DNA of 64,000 bases from Aristolochia californica (GCA_029961685.1 JARWKL010000006.1:15873276-15937275), one strand, 5' to 3'. Shown: positions 23,191 to 35,991, counted from the first letter of the stretch. Numbers and translations are program-made. Notes: generated by a model from the sequence alone, not told the origin.

Positions 23191-23672
23191 ATTAAATTTA
23201 GGATCCCTCGTCAAAGGGATGCTCTAAGGAAGTGATGATCAACACCACTCAAAGAAGGCTCTTTTGTGAAGGAAGAACACAAGCCATGAGATAAGTGTTC
23301 AAATTTTTTTTCTTCATGTTACTGGTTTTCGAATTTTAGAAGGTGATTTAAGGGTGAATATGTGAATGATTTCATCTTATTATATTATGGATATGCATGC
23401 CTCTCTATCTAGAAGAAGCTATCAAAACAATTTTGTCGGTTTAGAAATTCTGTTAACCGAGACCAGTCCTTGTTCAGATTGTTGGAATTTTTTTTCTATG
23501 GAAACAAGAGTCCCCTGATATAGAAGATTGATATTGAGTCTCTTATGAATGGTATTAGAGAAAAAAATCAGAATGATAATTTAGCATCAATGCTAAAATT
23601 CCCCATACATCGAGTTGTTTGAAGAGTACTACTTGGTGTTATTAGTAGAATTTTTTTTAAGAAGGGCCTGTC
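23191..23672 (+). other. Leader of Copia-2
   Basis: This is untranslated sequence between the decayed primer site and the gag start at 23673. No repeat or gene is seen. Confidence 0.7.
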
Positions 23673-24600
23673 ATGGCTGAAGAGAATATGAATATCAAAA
23701 GTGATATACTGAGAATTACCACCATACCCTTACGTGGGGTGTCAAATTTTATGAGTTGGTCTACATCAGTTCAGAGGTTCCTTATAACAAAAGACATACT
23801 TGGTCACCTCACTACCTGAGGACCACCTATTGATGAAGATGATATTTTTTTATAACAAATGGTTAAAAAATGATACTTTGGTGATTAGATGGCTAATCAA
23901 TAGCATGGAAGAACATGTCTCCAACAATGTCATTCATCTTGACATTGCTAAATAAATTTGGGAGACATGTACTAAATTGTACTCTTGACCGGATACTCTA
24001 CATAGATCATATGACATTCTTCAAAGAATGTTGAATACTAAACAAGGAGAAAATATCCATGAGTACTTGGCCTGCTTTAGATGCTTTCTTCAAGAGTGGA
24101 AATTAGCTCAGCTTTCAACCACAAATATTTCTATCCAAGACAAACAGAAGGAAGCCTTAATTACTGCTTTTTGTCTTGCAAATGTTAAACCCCATCTTGA
24201 GATTGCCAAGAGTCAACTTTTGAGTGCTTTTGCTGTCCCAAGTTTGATGCTGTATGTGCAACACTACTTCGTATTCCACACACATCTTCCTCCACTACTG
24301 AAGTATCATCTGCAATGTATTCCGATCATAAAGGATCATCATCTGATCTCAACCGAGGCCGAGGTAGAGGTTATAGAGGAGGCAGAGGAAGAGGTGGAAG
24401 GACTGGTATTGGTAGAGCAGATGGGAAAGAATGTAATCATTCTAAAAAATTTGGCCACACTATAGATCAATTCTATTACAAGGATTTCAAGGCATGCACT
24501 TACTATAGACAATATGGCCATTATAAAGAATTATACTATCAAGCCAATGGACAGTTAGAATTGACAAGGTCTAATCAAGCCTTTATAAGTGATCCATAAG
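23673..24600 (+). pseudogene. Copia-2 gag (broken)
   Basis: It starts MAEENMNIKSDILRITT and shares the SDILRITTIPLRG start region with the gag of Copia-3. Stops appear from about 23817. The central part (24028-24465) is open and includes EYLACFRCFLQEWKLAQLS. The zinc-knuckle region near 24480-24540 has lost cysteines to tyrosines (TYYRQYGHYKELYY), so nucleic-acid binding would be lost. Confidence 0.82.
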
Positions 24601-24762
24601 AAGAACAACCCACAAAATCAGCAACACATAAATTTTTTACTGATGAAGAGTATGAGCTACTTCAAAACATGAAGACAATGCTGAGTTCTTCTACTAGTTC
24701 CTCCGTAACTACTGCTGCCACTAACGCATCAAGTATGCCATCTGCCTCATCTTCATCCTAGA

Positions 24763-27700
24763 TAATTGACTCAGGAGCCTTCGGGCATCTTACAAGTAAC
24801 AAAAATTTATTACATTCTCTATCTCCCAGTCTTTTACACAAGTTTGTTACCATAGCTGATGGTTCTCAAACCAAAGTCCAAGGGAAAGGTTCCACTTCTG
24901 TCACACCATCACTTTCGCTCACTGATATTCTTTTCGTTGCTACTTTCCCTTTGAATCTATTATCTGTTAGTCAGCTGACAAAATATTTTAATTGCTCTGT
25001 TACCTTCTCACCCATGTCATGTGTCTTTCAGGATCTTATAACGAAGCAGGTGATTGGAAGAGGCCATGAACAAGGGGGGCTTTACTACTTGGACATGCCA
25101 AAAGTGAATATGGTTTCCACTACTGAAAATGAGACACGGTTATGGCACAATCGGTTGGGACAACCATCTGCACAATCTCTTTGTTATATGTTTCCTTCTC
25201 TTGAAGTAAGGTCAGGATTTCATTGTGAGGTTTGTCAATTGAGTAAACATCAAAGGAGTACATACTCTCCTCGTCCAGAAGTAAAAAATGTTACTCCATT
25301 TTATTTAATTCATATTGATGTTTGGAGGCCCTTGAATGTCTCCAACATTTATCAATCAAAATACTTTATTACATTTATTGACGATTTCACTCACACAACT
25401 TGGTTGTTTATATTTAAGGAGCGTTCTAAGATACCATTTATTTTTAAGTTATTTCATGCTATGGTACTCACACAATTTGATCAGAAAATAAAAATTCTTC
25501 GGTCTGATAATGCCAAAGAATATGTTTCCAAAGACCTTGATTCTTTTTGTCTAGAAAATGGCATTATCCATCAAACATCATGCGCCTACACTCCCCAAAA
25601 AAATGGTGGACCCAAATGGAAGAATCGTCATATTCTTGAGGTAGCTCGAAGTTTATTATGCCATGAAATTTCCATACTTTTATTGGCCTCATGCAGTCCT
25701 TACGACTTACTTTCTTATAAATAGTCTACCATCTACCATTCTTGGTAATAAATCTCCTTACTCTAGATTATTACCAAATGATGATCCATTTTCACTAACT
25801 TTGAAAGTCTTCGGATGTCAATTTTTTGTTCATAATTCATTTCCTAGACACAACAAACTTGATCCTAAATCTATCAAGTGTATCTTTTTGGGATACTCTC
25901 GCACACAAAAGGATTATGTTTGTTATAGTCCTACTCTTCAACGTTTATTTGTGTCCAGGGATGTAACATTTTTTGAAGACTCCTCTTTTTATTCTGATAG
26001 TGGTCCTTTTGGTCTATCCTCAGTAGCAGGTTCCCCTTGACCGGTTGTGCCTCGTGATATAGAAATTATTCCACCCCCAGAGCAAGTGGCCGACACCACA
26101 CCTACCGAGTTAACAGATTCAACAGAGGTAAGTCCTTCATCACCAGTTATTTTTGGCCCTCAATATGATACTCGTCCTATTTCTATAAGGAAAGAACCTA
26201 GATCATGCACTAGACATTCTACTTCTCATCCCATTTCAAATTTTGTGTCTCATCATTGCCTCTCTCCTTGATGTTGTCAGTTTCTTTCTTCTATTTCTTC
26301 CATTTCTTCCATATCTGTTCTACAGTCCTATCAGGAGGCTCTACAACATCCAGGGTGGAAGGCAGCAATGGATGAAGAAATGAAGGCCCTTAATGACAAT
26401 CATACATGGTCACTGGTTCCTCTTCCAACAGATAAAAAACCCGTTGGTTGCAAGTGGGTTTATACTGTCAAACATAATCCAAATGGGTCAATTGCACAAC
26501 TGAAGGCTCGACTGGTTGCCAAAGGTTATACTCAGTGTTATGGAATTGATTATGAAGAAACCTTCTCTCAGTGGAAAAAATAAACTCGGCACGTATATTA
26601 TTATCTCTGGCAGCCATTTCATCGTGGCCAATATATCAACTTGATGTGAAAAATGCATTTCTTAATGGTGATATTAAAGAAGAAATTTACGTGCAACAAC
26701 CACCTGGGTATGTGGTTGAGGGGGAGTCAGTATGCCGCCTAAAAAAATCTTTATATGGTCTAAAGCAATCCCCTCGGTCATGGTTTGAGAAATTTAGTCA
26801 AGCCATCATACGGGCTGGTTTTTACTGATGCTCTAGAGATCTCAATATTTATTAAAAATACACCAATAGGTAAGGTGATTCTGGTTGTATATGTTGATGA
26901 TATTATTTTAACTGGGAGTGATTCCGAGGGCATCTAGAAAACAAAGGAGAAAATATGCGTTGAATTCAAGACGAAGGATCTTGAACTACTTAAATATTTT
27001 TTGGGTATTGAAGTATTACAATCTAGACAAGGGATTGTGCTATCCCAAAGGAAGTATGCCCTTGATCTACTAGAGGAGACAAAAATGATGGGATGAAACT
27101 AGTAGACACTCCTATGGATTCAAATACAAAATTATGTGGAGGCACTGGAGAAGATGTAGATATTGGGAAATATCAAAGACTTGTGGGATGACTTATTTAC
27201 CTGTGTGTAACAAGGCCAGATATTTCATATGCAGTAAGTGTGGTAAGTCAATACATGCACAAGCCACAACTTAGTCATTGGCAAGCACTTGAAAGGATAC
27301 TACGATATTTGAAATAAGCTCCAGGAAGAGGACTTCTCTATAAAAACCATGATACTTCAACATTGAAGGATTCTCAGATGCAGACTGGGCCGGATCCCCG
27401 GATGACAGAAAATCTACTTCGGGATTTTGTATGATGGTTGGAGGGAATTTGGTTACATGGAAAACAAGAAAAAAAATGTAGTAGCACGGTCTAGTGTAGA
27501 AGCAGAATATAGAGCCATGGCACACACTGTTAGTGAACTCATATGGATAAGATCTTTTCTCACTGAATTGGGATTCTACAAAGAAGCTTTGGCAGATCTA
27601 TACTGTGACAATCAAGTAGAAATACACATTACATCGAATCCAGTGTTCCATGAAAGAACAAAGCATATTGAAGTGGACTGCCATTTTATACGAGAAAAGT

Positions 27701-27843
27701 TCCAAGCAGGTTTCTTATCTTTGAAGCATATATCATCACAAAGTCAAGTTGCATATATTCTCACCAAGCCGGTCACTCACAAGATTATGTCTACCATATG
27801 CAGCAAGCTGGGCATTTATGATGTCTTCTCACCACCAAATTGA
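24763..27843 (+). pseudogene. Copia-2 pol: protease, integrase, reverse transcriptase, RNase H (broken)
   Basis: The protease motif IIDSGAFGHLT lies at 24760-24795, just after a TAG. The integrase (24951-25724) has LWHNRLGQPS, CEVCQLSKHQRS, HIDVWRPL and LRSDNAKEYVS, but the third acidic residue region reads NGGPKWKNRHILE, so the glutamate is replaced. The reverse transcriptase (26368-26925) has PVGCKWVYTVKHNPNGS, QLDVKNAFLNGDIKEEIY and an intact YVDDIILTG at about 26890. RNase H and its tail run to the stop at 27841-27843. Frames change at about 26580, 26825 and in several later places. Confidence 0.88.
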
Positions 27844-28169
27844 AGGGGAGTATTAAAATGTGGTACCCACCATGGTGCTCGAGTTGGGGGGACACACCAT
27901 GAGGACGGTGACACCAAGAAGAGTCCTCACCCAGCAAGCACGAGTTAAGGAATTAAGAAGCACAAGCTGAAATGAGTTAGAAGACTTGAAGATCAAGTGA
28001 TACCCACAAATATCTAACGAGCTGGAAACCTTATCAAGATGAGCTGGAAGATCATGAGGGACCCACAAGGATAAGGCCACGAGTTGTCCTCTTCCCTTAT
28101 ATTCACGTGAATGAAGAAAGAGTTCTAGTTCAACTCCCATTAGTCTTCTAGTAGATTGGTTTGAATAGA

Positions 28170-28557
28170 TGTTGGAAGATGGGCTTGAGCCCACAAGCTC
28201 AAGGCAAGAAACTCACACGTCAAAGGAGTTGCACATGTGGGAATTATGATACTTCACTTAAAGATGGCATAGAGGTGTAAATATGTGTTCTTTTTATGTT
28301 GTTTATTTCAGCAAGTTGTAGCCCTAAGGGCATTGTAAAGACTATAAATAAAGGCATTGGCTAAGAGGTAGAGCATTGAAGCACTCTCCTCTCTTTCCAC
28401 AAATTTGTCCAACCCTCATTTTCACTTTGACGCAAACCTCTTTTCCCTTAATCCAAACTCTCTCCTTCCACGTCTTTCTTCTTCTCCTCTCCTTCTCTCT
28501 TCTTCTTCTTCTTCCTCGTTGATCTAAAGTTCCTTTCACAAGATCCTAAATTCCACT
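28170..28557 (+). repeat. 5' LTR of Copia-3
   Basis: 388 bp starting TGTTGGAAGATGGGC. The last base is T instead of A. It has a near-identical 3' partner and a third family copy at 62934-63321. Confidence 0.93.
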
Positions 28558-29434
28558 TGGTATCAGAGAAAGGAGTTTAGGATCCCTCTTGATGAAGTTA
28601 TTATGGAATCTGTTCAAGTTGTAAAAGGAGTTCAATCATGAAGAGATAAGTTCATTCTCTTCTTATTTACATTTTATTTCCTTTCCTTATTTACATACTC
28701 CTCTTTACTATTTTTTCTACTTCTTGAACTTTGAATCACATCAAGTCAAGATAAATCTTTATATGTTGTGAAGATTTATTTTTATGATTAAATTGATGTT
28801 ATAATCTTGATCTTCTTGTAAATCAATCACAAACGTGATCAAAATCATTTGCTGTTTACGTCTTATTAAGACTGATGGGTAAGATTCAATTACCTTTATG
28901 TAACTTGGATCAATCTTATTTGAGGTAGAATTCCAGCACATGTTGCTATAACTTCTCCTACTTAATGTTACTCATAGGTTTGTGTTGTGTTGTTGGATGC
29001 CCACTATATGTTTGGTGAAATTCCAGCAGCCATTTACCCTTTGTAAGTTCCTTTTGAACTTCAACAATTGAATTTTTTTTATGTTGAGGTATCCCATGAG
29101 CTGAAGAAAAATTTCTTCCAAGTTTCTTGATTTGCCTTTAAATCTTTTCTAAATATTTTCTCTATCTCTCGGTTTGTGTTGGAGTTTCGATTAAGGCCTA
29201 ATTGGTTGCATCTACCTTCTTCTCTTTGTTTTTAAGAATACAAGAGGAGTTGAGTGATGGCTGGATGTTATTCTCACTTGCTAAAGGCACAAATTTGTTG
29301 ATAATTTGGTGCTTGCTCTCGTGAAAGAAATTGGTTCTTGTTCTCTTTTTTGGTGACTGATTTGGTCTACGGGTTCTTCAAATTATATTGAATAATTGTT
29401 CTTTGAAGAAGGCCCCTTACCTTGACCTCCACAT
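28558..29434 (+). other. Primer site and leader of Copia-3
   Basis: The initiator-Met type primer site is at 28558-28569, followed by about 860 bp of untranslated leader that is shared with the element at the right edge of the window (63322 onward). No gene is seen in it. Confidence 0.8.
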
Positions 29435-30298
29435 TTGACTTGCCTCATCATGGAGAGTGGACACAACAATAATAAGAGTGATATACTTCGTATTACTACA
29501 ATTCCACTTAGAGGTCTCTTCAATTACATGAGTTGGTCACAATCAGTTTGGAGGGTTCTTATTACTCGTGATTTCTTATGCCACGTTATTAAATTTCCTC
29601 CTCCGATTGATGAAGAAGATGAGACCTACCACAAGTGGGTTAAAAATGATAACATGGTGATAAGTTGGCTCATCAATAGCATGGTAGAGCATGTGGCCAA
29701 CAATGTGGTCCACTTGGAAACCGCCAAGGACATATGTGACACTTGTGCTAAGCTTTACTCAAGTACTGCCTCATTACAAAAAGTATATGATGTCTTACAA
29801 AATATACTGCATACGAAACATGAAGATAATATTCAAGAATTTTTGGCTCGATTTCGAGGCCTTTTCCAAGAATGGAAACTAGCTCAGCCATACTCCACTG
29901 ATATTTTCATTCAAGAACGACAACGAGAAGTTTTGGCAGTAGCCATTTGCTTATTGAATATTAAACCTTACCTTGAGGTTGCCAAAACTCAGCTTCTAAG
30001 TTCTTCTGCTCTTCCATCCTTCGATGACATTAGTGCTACATTACTTCGGATACCGGATTCATCCCCTCCTTCTCCTATTGATGCCCAATCGGTGATGTTC
30101 TCCGATAATTGGGGTACATCTTCCTCATACGGAGGACGGGGTAGAAATATGAGAGGGGTGAAAATAGAGGTGGTAGAACGGGTCCAATTTCTTCCTGTAC
30201 TGAGCCTCGAATTTTCACTTACTGTGGTGGTCAGAGCCACCTTGTGGCAACATGCTGGAAACTTCATGGCAAGCCTGATTGGGCCACGACTAACCTAG
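29435..30298 (+). pseudogene. Copia-3 gag (largely open, 3' end lost)
   Basis: A 287-residue open frame; an internal methionine at 29450 (MESGHNNNKSDILR) is the likelier start. It contains the copia gag block with WLINSMVEHVANNVV and FLARFRGLFQEWKLAQ, a UBN2-type gag region. The frame drifts after about 30160, so the glycine-rich and zinc-knuckle end is read out of frame and no CCHC motif is formed. Confidence 0.85.
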
Positions 30299-30483
30299 TC
30301 TCTGTTAGCATTGAGAAACAAGAAGATAAGACTGAATCATCCTCCGAAAATGTGACTCTTACTGCTGAAGACTATGTTACATTTTAAAAAATGAAGTCCT
30401 TCATGGAATCATCTATTCCCTCATCATCTAATGCTGCCACTACTATTGCCTCAGGTATGCTTTCTTCCTCTTCTTCCTCTTAG

Positions 30484-33400
30484 TCTTGGATCATCGACAC
30501 CGGGGCCTTCGTACATCTATCAGGTAACAAACACTTGTAGCAATCCTTGTCTCCTTATTATCCTTAGAAATTTGTTACTATTGCTAATGGTACCCAAACC
30601 AAGGTCCTTGGCAAAGGTTCCTCTCTCTTACCTCATCTATTCCCCTTCAAGATGTTTTGTTTGTCCCTCAATTTCCTTTAAATTTGCTCTTGGTTAGTCA
30701 ATGAACCAAACAATTAAATTGCTCTATCACCTTCTCACCGTCTTCTTGTATATTTCAGGATCTCACTATGAAGCAGGTGATTGGTGGCGGCCATGAAAAG
30801 GGGGGTTTGTACTACTTCACTCTTCCACAATTAGCTGCATTATCGTTCCCTACATCCAAGGCTTGGTCATCCGTCTACCCCTTCACTTTTTTCTTTGCTT
30901 CCGTCCTTAAAAGAACTTTATAATTTCAGTTGTGAGGTTTGTCAATTAAGTAAACATATTAGGAGTACATATTCCCCTTGTTTTACAACTACAAGTGCTG
31001 CTTCTTTTGAGCTAATACATTCTAATGTATGGGGACCGTTATGTGTCTCAAATATTTCCCAAGTTAAATATTTTGTCATTTTTTTGATGATTTTACTTGA
31101 GTGACTTGGCTATATTTATTTAAAGAGTGTTCAAAAATTCTTTCTTTGTTTAAAAAATTTCATGCTATGGTCTTGACACAATTTGGGAAGAAAATTCAAA
31201 TCTTTAGATCTGATAATGCTAAGTAATACATGTCTCATGAATTCAAATCATTTTGTGATAGTAATGGGCTTATTCATCAAACATCATGTGCTTATACTTC
31301 TCAACAAAATGATATTGCTGAAAGGAAGAATCGTCATCTTCTTAAAGTTGCTCAGGGCCTCCTCTACTCCATGAAGGTACCCTATTTCTATTAGCCTCAT
31401 GCTATACTTACAATATGCTTTCTTATTAATAGGTTACCTTCACCAGTCCTTCATCATAAAACTCCTTACTCTATGTTATTTAATGGTGAAGATCCTTTTT
31501 CTCTTCCTTTGAAAGTGTTTGGATGTACGTGTTTTGTTCATGTTACATCCCCACATAAAAATAAACTTGATCCATGGTCTATGAGGTGCATTTTTTTTGG
31601 GGTACTCTCGCACCCAAAAAGGTTATGTCTGTTACAATCATACCCTTCGGAGGATGCTTATCTCTAGGGATGTGACTTTCTTTGAGGACACCTCCTTCTA
31701 CTCTTCCCATGATGCTCCTCTAGGATGGACTTGTCCTTCTACTACTCCTTGTCCGCTTGTGCCTTTTAATCTTGAAGTTAACCCATCCCCTGATGCACCG
31801 GCCGTACCTTCACCTATGGAGTTGTCAGATCCACTAGAGGTAAGTCTTTCTCCTCCTATGTATGGGCTTGAATTTGATACTCGGCCTATTGGTTTAAGAA
31901 AGGAACGTCGTTCTTGTACTACTTCGCATCCTATCTCAAATTTTATGTCTCACCATCACTTGTCTTCCGAGTTTTTTCAGTTCCTTGCGTCTCTTTCTTC
32001 TACTTCAATTCCACAGTAGTATCAGGAAGCTCTGAGGCATCCAAAATGGAAGGCGATTATGGATGAAGAAATGCACGCCTTATACGAAAATCAAACCTGG
32101 TCCTTAACATCACTCCCGAAGGTAAAAGACCGGTTGGTTGTAGATGGGTTTTTTTGGTAAAACATAATCCGGATGGATCGGTTGCTCGATATGTTGCTAA
32201 GGGCTATACCTAGTGCTATGGGAAAGATTATGAGGAGACCTTCTCTCCTGTTGAAAAATTGAATTTTGTACGCATCATCTTGTCTGTTGCTGCTAACTCA
32301 TCATGGCTTGTCTATCAATTAGATGTTAAAAATGCTTTTTTAAATGGTGGTATAAGTGAGGAAATTTATATGGTCCAATCACCTGGTTATGTGGTTGAGG
32401 GGGAGTCAGTATGCCGGTTAAAAAAATCTTTATATGGGCTTAAGTAGTCCCCTCGGGCGTGGTTTGATAAATTTAGTCAAACACTTCTACGATTTGGTTT
32501 TCATCGGTGCTCGGTTGATCATTCCGTATATTATAAAGATACGGTCAAAGGGAAAATATTATTGGCCGTATATGTGGATGATATTATCTTAACCGGTGAT
32601 GATGCTTTGAGCATACAAGAGGTGAAGAAGATGATATGTCAGGAATTCAAGACTAAAGACCTTGGTATGCTTAAATATTTTTTGGGTATAGAAGTTCTTC
32701 AATCCAAACATGGGATAATATTATCTCAAAGAAAATATGTCTTGGATCTCCTTGAAGAAACATGAATAAAGGGTTGTAGACCAGTTGACACACCTATGGA
32801 TACAAATGTAAAATTATGTGCCACAAATGAAGAAGATATTGATATTGGCAAATATCAAAGAGTCATGGGAAAACTGATTTATCTCATGGTAACTAGGCTA
32901 GACATATCATATGTTGTAAGTGTGGGAAGTCAATTCATGCACAAACCACAAATTATCCACTGGCAGGCTTTAGAGAGAATATTACGTTACCTAAAAGGAG
33001 CTCCTAGAAGAGGATTGATGTATAAAAAACATGGGTACTTCAACATAGAAGGCTTCTCAGATGTAGATTGGGCTGGATCACTTGATGATAGAAAATCTAC
33101 ATCAAGATATTGTACTCTGGTTGGAGGAAAATTGGTTACATGGAAAAGTAAGAAGCAAAATGTAGTTGCAAGATCTAGCTCCGAAGCAGAATACAAAGCT
33201 ATGGCCCATACCGTTAGTGAACTTTTATGGGTTAGGACATTTCTTACCGAACTAGGTTTTTATAAAAAAATGGTCCATGGGTCTGCATTGTGATAATCAA
33301 GCAGCCATTCATATTACTTAAAATCCAATTTTTCATGAAAGAACTAAACATATTGAGGTGGATTGTCATTTTATACGGGAGAAGTTTCAAGCAGGAATAA

Positions 33401-33522
33401 TCTCTCTCAAACATGTGTCATCTCAAGAGAAAGTAGCTGATATTCTCACTAAACCTGTTACATATAAAATCCTATTGTTTATATGTGGCAAGGTATTTGA
33501 TGTCTTTTCTCCTCCAGCTTGA
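30484..33522 (+). pseudogene. Copia-3 pol (broken)
   Basis: The protease is at about 30484-30530 (SWIIDTGAFVHLSG), just after a TAG. Integrase remnants run 30895-31400, with CEVCQLSKHIRSTYSP and an in-frame loss near the first catalytic block. The reverse transcriptase has YQLDVKNAFLNGGISEEIY (32315-32370), then a TAG in place of glutamine in LK-SPR (32447), then VYVDDIILTGDD (32565-32600) intact. RNase H (32796-33293) has DVDWAGSLDDRKSTS and RSSSEAEYKAMAH. The pol stop is at 33520-33522, at the purine tract. Confidence 0.88.
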
Positions 33523-33529
33523 GGGCGAG

Positions 33530-33915
33530 TGTTGGAAGATGGGCTCAAGCCCACAAGCTCAAGACAAGAAACTCACACGTCAAAAGAGTTACACATGTGT
33601 GAATTGTGATACTTCACTTAAAGATGCCATAGAGGTGTAAATATGTGTTTTTTTGTCCTTTATTTCAACAAGTTGTAGCCCTAAGGGCATTGTAAAGACT
33701 ATAAATAAAGGCATTGGCTAAGAGGTAGAGCATTGAAGCACTCTCCTCTCTTTCTACAAATTCTTGCAGCCCTCATTATCACTTTGACGCAAACCTCTTT
33801 TCCCTTAATCCAAACTCTCTCCTTTGACGTCCTTCTTCTTCTCTTTCTCCTTTTCTCTTTTTCTTCTTCTTCCTCGTTGATCTAAAGTTCTTTTCATGAG
33901 ATCCTAAATTCCACA
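33530..33915 (+). repeat. 3' LTR of Copia-3
   Basis: 386 bp, starting at the purine tract and ending CCACA. It is followed by the ATAGA target copy and the resumed Copia-2 LTR. Confidence 0.94.
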
Positions 33916-34214
33916 ATAGACTTATCTTAGAGAGTTAGAGTTGGAATGTAATTAGGATTGAAAAGCTAATTGTATAAGGACTCTACCTCTTCATCTACTA
34001 TAAATAGAGGTGTTGTAGTTCGGAATTAATGAAGTTACACATCTTCTTCTTGAGTTAATCTCTCTCTCTCTCTCTCTTTCCATGGCACCACGTCTCTTTT
34101 CTCTATTATTTTTTCTTCTCTCTACCTGAGAGCTCTTCTTCCTTTTTCTTCTTTTTTCTTTCTTCTTTTTCTTGCACGGAATTTTGGAAAAGGAATCCTA
34201 AATTCAACACTCGA

Positions 34215-34785
34215 GATGGAAACAACGATGAACCAACAACTCAAAAATAGTATAGCCAAAAAAAAATGATCCTGTTGTCGTGACATGCTGTTGGAGCAAG
34301 TTTTGGAAGGTTTGGAGATACTGTCTAGCAGCAACTGAGTAGGGACAAAATTTCTAAAATTTTCTGTTAACCAGTAGAGAGGCAACGATGGACTTCCTGC
34401 AAAAAATATTCACGCTAGCGAAGGAGATGAAACCAACAATTGTATGTTTGGTAATGGCATCGAGCAGTGTAATTTCGAGAAGTTGTAGAATCAACGAAGT
34501 TTTGTGTCATCGTCTCTGAAAACAAAAAAATCAACGAAATCAGCTGGGAAACAAAATTAGACCTCAGGCCATGGGTGGATACTGTAGCAGATGCATTTAT
34601 TTGCCTAAAATCCAACTATTGTAAGGAAAACTGGGTAGAGAACAAGCAAAACAAAAGGCATGAGACAAACTAAAATTTTGGAACCATAGCTACAAGATAT
34701 GAAACCTAAACTAAACTAAATGGAGGAGACTGAAACCTGAAAAAAAACCATAGTCGGAATCCTAAAAATCAATGCTCTGATACCA
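34215..34785 (-). other. Interior of element N next to its 5' LTR, with primer site
   Basis: Non-coding. The last 12 bases (34774-34785) read TGGTATCAGAGC on the minus strand and form the primer site of element N. Confidence 0.8.
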
Positions 34786-35222
34786 TGTTGATTTTCTGGT
34801 TTCCATGCATTTAGCTCATGGAGAAAAAGGGAGAGAGACCCATCGGAAGAAAACTAGAGGAAGAAGAGGTTATGGACTTGTTTTCCTAACCCTCCCCCTG
34901 AAGCTCTATTTATAGATTAATGAAACTACTTTATTATAATAATAACCCTAAACTTAGGGTTTAGGGTTTAGGGTTTTAACCTTGGAACTTTAACTTAATT
35001 ACGTCAATGCCATATCTATGGGATGACCCTTTATTTACAATCCTGCCATCCATGTATGTAGGCCTATGGGCCTTCTCCTTGACATGTGGGCCTTGAGCCC
35101 ATCTTCTATATCTATTGGATGCATGGGTCTTTCTTGGTCTTATGGTCTTGGGTCCATCTTCTAACACACTTAGATATGTGGACCTTACTTGGTCATGTGG
35201 GCTTGGGCCCTATATTCCAACA
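34786..35222 (-). repeat. 5' LTR of element N
   Basis: 437 bp, diverged partner of 15133-15560. It carries three adjacent TTTAGGG-type telomere-like units at about 34944-34980. On its outer side lies ACTTG, matching GCTTG at the other end with one mismatch. Confidence 0.88.
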
Positions 35223-35555
35223 ACTTGCTTTCTTCGGGTGAAAGTTAAACCACAATTTTTGAAAAAAATCTATATATCCCTTATTCATTTATCCCGTTAC
35301 AATAAATAGAGTGAAGCTTTAACTCAGGAAACTAGCTAAGCTAAGCTTACGTAAATGAGATCTAACCACTTTGAATGAGCAACGACAAAAATTAAATGAG
35401 ATCTGACAACTTTGAATGAGCAACTACATCTTTAGACTTGGTCTATCTCAAGCTATAAACTTGGGATTCTTCTTAAGAACTCATCCCGATCTTCTCGGCC
35501 TATCAATACTCCCCCCACCAATTGGATCCTTGTCCTCAAGGTCGAGATAAGGAAA

Positions 35556-35986
35556 CTAATTATGCAGCAATGTTGTATCCTCCCATGTAGCATCTTTAGT
35601 AGGCAATTGCTTCCACTTCACCAAGTTCTCTTGTTTAATCCAATGTGTATCTAGAATTTTCTCTGGTTCAACGGAAGCTACACCTTCATCTGTAATAGGT
35701 GGGATCTCTAAGGTAACTTGTGGAGGACCCCCAACATATTTCTTCAAGAGAGAGACATGAAAAATATGGTGGATCTTTGCACCTGCTAGTAATTGTAGTT
35801 GGTAAGCAACATTTCCAATCTTCTTCTTGATTAGATAAGGGCCGTAGAACTTGCTGGAAAGTTTCCGATGAACTCGTTTGAAGATAGTTTTTTGGTGACA
35901 AGGATGTAGCTTAAGGAGGACCATATCACATGTTTGAAACTCCACGTGTCACCTCTGTTTTTTTGGCCATTTGTTTCATTCTATTA
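35556..35986 (-). pseudogene. Gypsy-C integrase C-terminus and chromodomain-like end
   Basis: Open from 35945 to 35556, with DMVLLKLHPCHQKTIFKRVH, KFYGPYLIKKKIGNVAYQL, IHHIFHVSLLKKYVG and a chromodomain-like VKWKQLPTKDATWED. The upstream codons (ANRMKQMAKK) continue to 35986, where Gypsy-B interrupts. The matching upstream part resumes at 50222. Confidence 0.88.
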
Positions 35987-35991
35987 GCTAC

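Larger units (their letters stand above)
28170..33915 (+). mobile_element. Copia-3: Ty1/copia element inserted in the 3' LTR of Copia-2
   Basis: LTRs are at 28170-28557 and 33530-33915, flanked by the perfect TSD ATAGA. The primer site TGGTATCAGAGA is at 28558-28569 and the purine tract GAGGGCGAG at 33521-33529. The order is gag, protease, integrase, reverse transcriptase, RNase H. It is the youngest layer of this tower by position. The copy is still broken by stops in gag and pol. Confidence 0.95.
22596..34209 (+). mobile_element. Copia-2: Ty1/copia element inside element N, itself split by Copia-3
   Basis: The 5' LTR is 22596-23178. The 3' LTR is split into 27851-28169 and 33921-34209. The flanking TSD is CCCGA (22591-22595) against CTCGA (34210-34214), one mismatch. 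A degenerate initiator-Met primer site (TGATTTCATAGC, 23179-23190) follows the 5' LTR, and a purine tract GAAGGGGAG (27842-27850) precedes the 3' LTR. Gag and pol are present in copia order but carry many stops and frameshifts. Its interior is clearly related to Copia-3, although the LTRs differ. Confidence 0.92.
27851..34209 (+). repeat. 3' LTR of Copia-2, interrupted by Copia-3
   Basis: The left part, 27851-28169, matches the first half of 22596-23178. The right part, 33921-34209, matches the second half. The gap is exactly Copia-3, bordered by ATAGA on both sides (28165-28169 and 33916-33920). Confidence 0.93.
15133..35222 (-). mobile_element. Element N: non-coding LTR retrotransposon split by nested insertions
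   Basis: Related LTRs of about 430 bp lie at 15133-15560 and 34786-35222. The right one has a minus-strand initiator-Met primer site at its inner edge (34774-34785). The left one has a purine tract at its inner edge (15561-15578). The outer flanks are GCTTG (15128-15132) and ACTTG (35223-35227), a TSD with one mismatch. Once the nested Gypsy-A and Copia-2 are removed, the interior is only about 2.4 kb (15561-15720, 20940-22595, 34215-34785) and shows no gag or pol motif. It therefore resembles a non-autonomous (LARD-like) element that would depend on enzymes of another copy. Confidence 0.82.
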
